Origin: Hyphomicrobium sp.
Lineage (GTDB): Bacteria; Pseudomonadota; Alphaproteobacteria; Rhizobiales; Hyphomicrobiaceae
Direction of reading: 5' to 3'
DNA length: 18,148 nt
NCBI GenBank assembly: GCA_025927515.1
Contig: JAICLG010000017.1
Coordinates: forward strand, 1 to 18,148
Shown here: positions 15,581 to 18,148 of the stretch, in pieces
How the letters are laid out: each line of letters begins with the position of its first letter
Position numbering within the stretch: position 1 is the first letter of the stretch
Notes under the pieces: generated by a model
Databases searched by the model: none
Seen by the model: the letters and a program-made list of their open reading frames with translations, nothing else
What the model was told of the DNA's origin: nothing
Made by a program: the position numbers and the translations under genes

Positions 15581-16941
15581 CCAACAGCCTGCCCCCGGAT
15601 CGTTCTGCGCAGTCGCCCTCCGATCTCGGACGGGCTGTCGATAAGTTGCGCAAGATCAACGAGGCGCTGATGAAGCGCGTCGAACGATCGATGGATCAGC
15701 AGGCGAACGCATTTTCGCTGTTTCAAACGGCGATCAACCAGGAAGCGCAGATCCGGATCAGAACGGAAGAGCTGAATAATGCTTTGACAAAGCTCGCGCA
15801 AGCCAACGTCGAACTCAGCGAAGCCCGTGATGCGGCGGAACGGTCCAACGCTTACAAGACGCGCTTCTTCACCGCGGTCGGCCACGATCTTCTGCAGCCG
15901 CTCCATGCCGCGCGCCTGACGCTGTCGGAACTGGTCGACGTGCAAACGGAACCCGATCAGCGGCAGCTGACGCATATTATTTCAAGCGCCCTCGTTACGA
16001 TCGAAGAACTCCTGACGAGTATCCTGGACATTTCAAAGCTCGAAGCGGGCGTTTTCGTACCAAACGTTCAGACCGTGGCGCTTGGCGCGATCTTCGAGCA
16101 ACTGGCGTGCAATATCGAACCCGTCACGCGCCGTAAGCGTCTTGATTTCCGCTGGCGACCGACGTCGCTCGGCGTTCGCTCGGACCCGTTGATGCTGCGT
16201 CGTATCGTGCAAAATCTGCTCGCCAACGCCGCTCATTATACGGAGGCGGGGGGCGTATTGCTGACGGCGCGACGCCGAGGACCGAGCGTCGCAATCGAGG
16301 TCTGGGATACCGGTCCCGGCATCGCGCCGCAGGAACGGGATCAGATCTTCGAGGAGTTCCAGCGCGGCGCGGCGTCGGAGCGTTCAGGTGGCGCGGGCTT
16401 CGGACTCGGCCTCGCTATCGTTCGGCGTATGGCCGACTCGCTCGATCACGAGCTAGGCCTCGATTCCCGCGTCGGTCACGGTTCACGTTTCCGGATTACC
16501 GCGCCTTATGCGCCGGCTGCATCGAAATCGGAACCGGCCGCCACCATGATGTGCTCAAACGAGGGCTATCTCGTCGCGCGGCCGCTGATCGTCATTGACA
16601 ATGATCTGAGCGTGCTCGGCGCCATGCAGACGCTGCTCTCGCGGTGGGGCGCCGACGTCCGCTTGGCGCGGGACCTCGACGACGTCAATGAGATCCTTTC
16701 CGATCCGGCGTTCACTCCGGCGATCATTCTGGCCGATTACCATCTCGATGGCAGCGTTGTGGGCATCGATGCCGTCGCGCGCATTCGCCAGGGGCTCGGG
16801 CGCAACGTACCGGCGATCCTGATTACCGCCGACCGCGATCATGCAACGGCGAAGGCTGCATGCAAGTCCAATTGCGAACTGCTGTACAAGCCCGTGCGGC
16901 CTGCAGAGTTGCGCGCCCTCATGCAGCACCTGTTGGCGTGA
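15577..16941 (+). CDS. Soluble hybrid histidine kinase (NahK/ErcS'-like) without its own sensor domain
   Basis: 454 residues. Residues ~20-95 are a charged helical, coiled-coil-like stretch with no PAS, GAF or transmembrane segment. The phosphoacceptor box is FFTAVGHDLLQPLHAARL with His103; the DLLQPL form is typical of NahK/ErcS'-like kinases. The ATPase domain has QNLLANAAHYT with Asn217, DTGPGI from Asp244 and GAGFGLGLAI around 272-281. A C-terminal receiver domain (~335-454) has Asp341/Asp343, phosphoacceptor Asp387 in LADYHLDG, Thr418 and Lys438. The kinase presumably takes its signal from the FIST protein encoded by the overlapping upstream gene (ATGA at 15577-15580, with AAGGAA before it). 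Its receiver could store or relay phosphate, and the convergent NarL-type regulator next door is the obvious target, though a relay protein is not seen. Confidence 0.9.
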   Translation: MTNSLPPDRSAQSPSDLGRAVDKLRKINEALMKRVERSMDQQANAFSLFQTAINQEAQIRIRTEELNNALTKLAQANVELSEARDAAERSNAYKTRFFTAVGHDLLQPLHAARLTLSELVDVQTEPDQRQLTHIISSALVTIEELLTSILDISKLEAGVFVPNVQTVALGAIFEQLACNIEPVTRRKRLDFRWRPTSLGVRSDPLMLRRIVQNLLANAAHYTEAGGVLLTARRRGPSVAIEVWDTGPGIAPQERDQIFEEFQRGAASERSGGAGFGLGLAIVRRMADSLDHELGLDSRVGHGSRFRITAPYAPAASKSEPAATMMCSNEGYLVARPLIVIDNDLSVLGAMQTLLSRWGADVRLARDLDDVNEILSDPAFTPAIILADYHLDGSVVGIDAVARIRQGLGRNVPAILITADRDHATAKAACKSNCELLYKPVRPAELRALMQHLLA

Positions 16942-16945
16942 GGTT

Positions 16946-17623
16946 TCAAACCCTGTCGTCCGTCTCACCGAGGACGGATTCGAAGTCGATCTTCTGCGCC
17001 TCGATGACGGCCTGCGTGCGCGACGATACGTTGAGCTTACGCAGAATTTCCGAAACGTGGGCCTTGACTGTCGTTTCCTCGATCTGCAGTTCGTGGGCGA
17101 TCTGCTTATTGAGCAAACCCTGACGCAGCATGTGCAAAACGCGCAACTGTTTCGGCGTCAGCATTTTCAATCGCTGCACAAGATCGCTGCGCGCTTCCGA
17201 AGCTGGTGGGACTTCCGGCGGCTTATAACCCTTCGGGAGCGTCAGAGAGCCGTCCATAACGTCCTTCAGCGCCGTCGCGATCTCGGCCCGGTTGGCGGAT
17301 TTCGATACGAAACCGGCCGCACCGTAACGCATGACGTCCTGCACAATGCGCGGATCCTCGAGCGCCGAGACGACGATGATGGGAAGGCTCGGATGCAGCT
17401 TTCGAAGTTCAAGCAGCCCCTCGAAGCCGCGCGTCCCGGGCAGCGCAAGATCGAGCAAAACAATGTCGAACGGTTCTTTGCTTTCGAGCGCCTTCTTCGC
17501 CGCCTCGATCGAGATGGCGTCGCGTGTTTCGGTCCCGGGGAACGCGCTGAGAATGGCTCGCTGCAGGGCTTCGACGAAGAGCGGGTGATCGTCAACGATC
17601 AGAATACGTGCCGGTACGGCCAA
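16946..17623 (-). CDS. NarL/LuxR-family response regulator
   Basis: 225 residues. The receiver domain has Asp11-Asp12 in VDDHPLF, phosphoacceptor Asp58 in LLDLALPG, Ser86 and Lys108. The C-terminal helix-turn-helix (~150-210: LTPKQLRVLHMLRQG, NKQIAHELQIEETTVKAHVS) is of the LuxR type. The start is TTG at 17621-17623; it is supported by GGAGGT five bases upstream (minus strand) and by the position of the first beta-strand, and no ATG or GTG fits better. The gene converges on the hybrid kinase with only 4 bp between the stops. The FIST/kinase/NarL combination recalls the NosP-NahK and ErbR/AgmR genes of pseudomonads, which are tied to alcohol oxidation. A role in C1 metabolism here is inference. 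Confidence 0.9.
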   Translation of the reverse strand: MAVPARILIVDDHPLFVEALQRAILSAFPGTETRDAISIEAAKKALESKEPFDIVLLDLALPGTRGFEGLLELRKLHPSLPIIVVSALEDPRIVQDVMRYGAAGFVSKSANRAEIATALKDVMDGSLTLPKGYKPPEVPPASEARSDLVQRLKMLTPKQLRVLHMLRQGLLNKQIAHELQIEETTVKAHVSEILRKLNVSSRTQAVIEAQKIDFESVLGETDDRV

Positions 17624-18148
17624 ACTTCACCTCCAGGACGACGAGGGCGCCTTCCGCACCTCCAGAGGAGAACTCGCCGGACCAGCCGCATCTTGCGCAT
17701 TTATCTCACGCCAGTCAGCCCCCAATGACAAGATACCCTGAATTCGACTTTGGTCGTAATCACGTCGGCACATCAAGAGCAGACAACCGGCAACCCAAAG
17801 TGAAGATGTGCGCATCCAGATTTGAGTACGTTTTCAACAAAAAACATTTGCGCGGTTTTACTGGAAGGGCCGTTTTCTGTTTGACGAAAAGTGACCTTCT
17901 TCTTGCGCCGCGGGGCAATGCCGTTCGGATTTAGCCGAGCCGATCAGTTCAGATGGAATGATAGCCTCGATTCCGCTACATCACGGTATTCAAGCTGTTC
18001 TTTCCCGAACAGCGCTCTCGCATTCCCATTGAAGTTTGCTGGGATCGATGTGTCTCCGTCCATTTCGTGCTCATAATCGCTCGAAAGTAGGCCTACGACC
18101 GCTATCAACGACACCAACGCCTTTATGCCGGTAATACCGGGCGGCCGC
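17624..18148. other. Region without a confident gene at the right edge
   Basis: About 525 bp follow the start of the response regulator. Its lower GC and mixed codon positions differ from the neighbouring genes. It must hold the regulator's promoter, but no convincing -35/-10 pair was found on the minus strand. Two inverted repeats occur: GCTGTTC-TTTCCC-GAACAGC at 17994-18013, and CCGGTAATACCGG at 18128-18140. The only gene candidate is the minus-strand partial ORF described separately. Confidence 0.5.
17944..18147 (-). CDS. Possible partial small exported protein (hypothetical)
   Basis: On the minus strand an open frame enters from the right edge and runs 67 codons to TGA (plus-strand TCA at 17944-17946). 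It begins with a signal-peptide-like hydrophobic stretch (IKALVSLIAVVGLLSS), followed by a polar tail containing PANFNGNARALFGKEQLEYR. This looks more protein-like than the other frames here, but the start lies outside the window or is a weak TTG, and the third-position GC bias is modest. No family is recognised. It reads in the same direction as the response regulator, about 320 bp upstream of it. Confidence 0.3.
   Translation of the reverse strand, partial: RPPGITGIKALVSLIAVVGLLSSDYEHEMDGDTSIPANFNGNARALFGKEQLEYRDVAESRLSFHLN

Noticed and set aside
17627..17815. 62-codon minus-strand ORF ending just before the response regulator start
   Set aside because: Its N terminus looks slightly lipoprotein-like, but there is no ribosome binding site, the codon use lacks the third-position GC bias of neighbours, and nothing in it is recognisable.
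17608..17934. 108-codon plus-strand ORF
   Set aside because: It begins inside the antisense of the response regulator and has low-complexity, unrecognisable sequence with no start signal.
18141..18148. GCGGCCGC (NotI site) exactly at the right end of the window
   Set aside because: It could hint at a cloning edge, but the palindrome is plausible by chance in GC-rich DNA and nothing vector-like accompanies it.

Overview
The window looks like chromosomal DNA of a methylotrophic alphaproteobacterium. The high GC content, the strong third-position GC bias and the gene content point to the Hyphomicrobiales (Hyphomicrobium-like or a relative); genus is inference, not something the sequence proves. 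Its core is a gene cluster for the N-methylglutamate (NMG) pathway of methylamine oxidation, about 3.3-12.4 kb, flanked by unrelated genes and, on the right, by a FIST-protein / histidine kinase / response regulator set.

Left flank (1-3.3 kb): the hydrophobic tail of a membrane protein (+), then on the minus strand a phage-type GH24 lysozyme, a HAD-like domain fused to two CBS domains whose HAD catalytic residues are largely lost, and a LysR regulator divergent from the NMG genes. The LysR/mgdA gap carries a perfect T-N11-A dyad beside a plausible promoter.

NMG cluster (3.3-12.4 kb, all +): mgdA, mgdB, mgdC and mgdD (four-subunit NMG dehydrogenase of the heterotetrameric sarcosine oxidase type, with ATGA-type or short overlaps between B/C and C/D), an XRE-cupin regulator, a promoter region with repeated TTCTCAAT elements, mgsA and mgsB (amidotransferase and GXGXG subunits of NMG synthase), a rho-independent terminator, and gmaS (gamma-glutamylmethylamide synthetase) with its own strong terminator. 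GmaS would ligate methylamine to glutamate, Mgs would move the methylamino group to make NMG, and Mgd would oxidise NMG to glutamate plus methylene-tetrahydrofolate. The FMN-binding synthase subunit mgsC, normally found with mgsA/mgsB, is absent from the window. In its usual place there are about 100 bp holding a 9-codon ORF that overlaps the mgsB stop, and a terminator. This is the most notable oddity here.

Right flank (12.4-18.1 kb): a six-helix membrane protein with an extracytoplasmic sulfatase/LTA-synthase-like domain; a FIST-domain protein overlapping (ATGA) a soluble hybrid histidine kinase that has no sensor domain of its own; and a convergent NarL/LuxR response regulator with a TTG start. 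The FIST-kinase pair resembles the NosP/NahK arrangement. The last ~525 bp hold no confident gene, only a possible minus-strand partial ORF at the edge. No tRNA, rRNA, CRISPR array or insertion sequence was seen.
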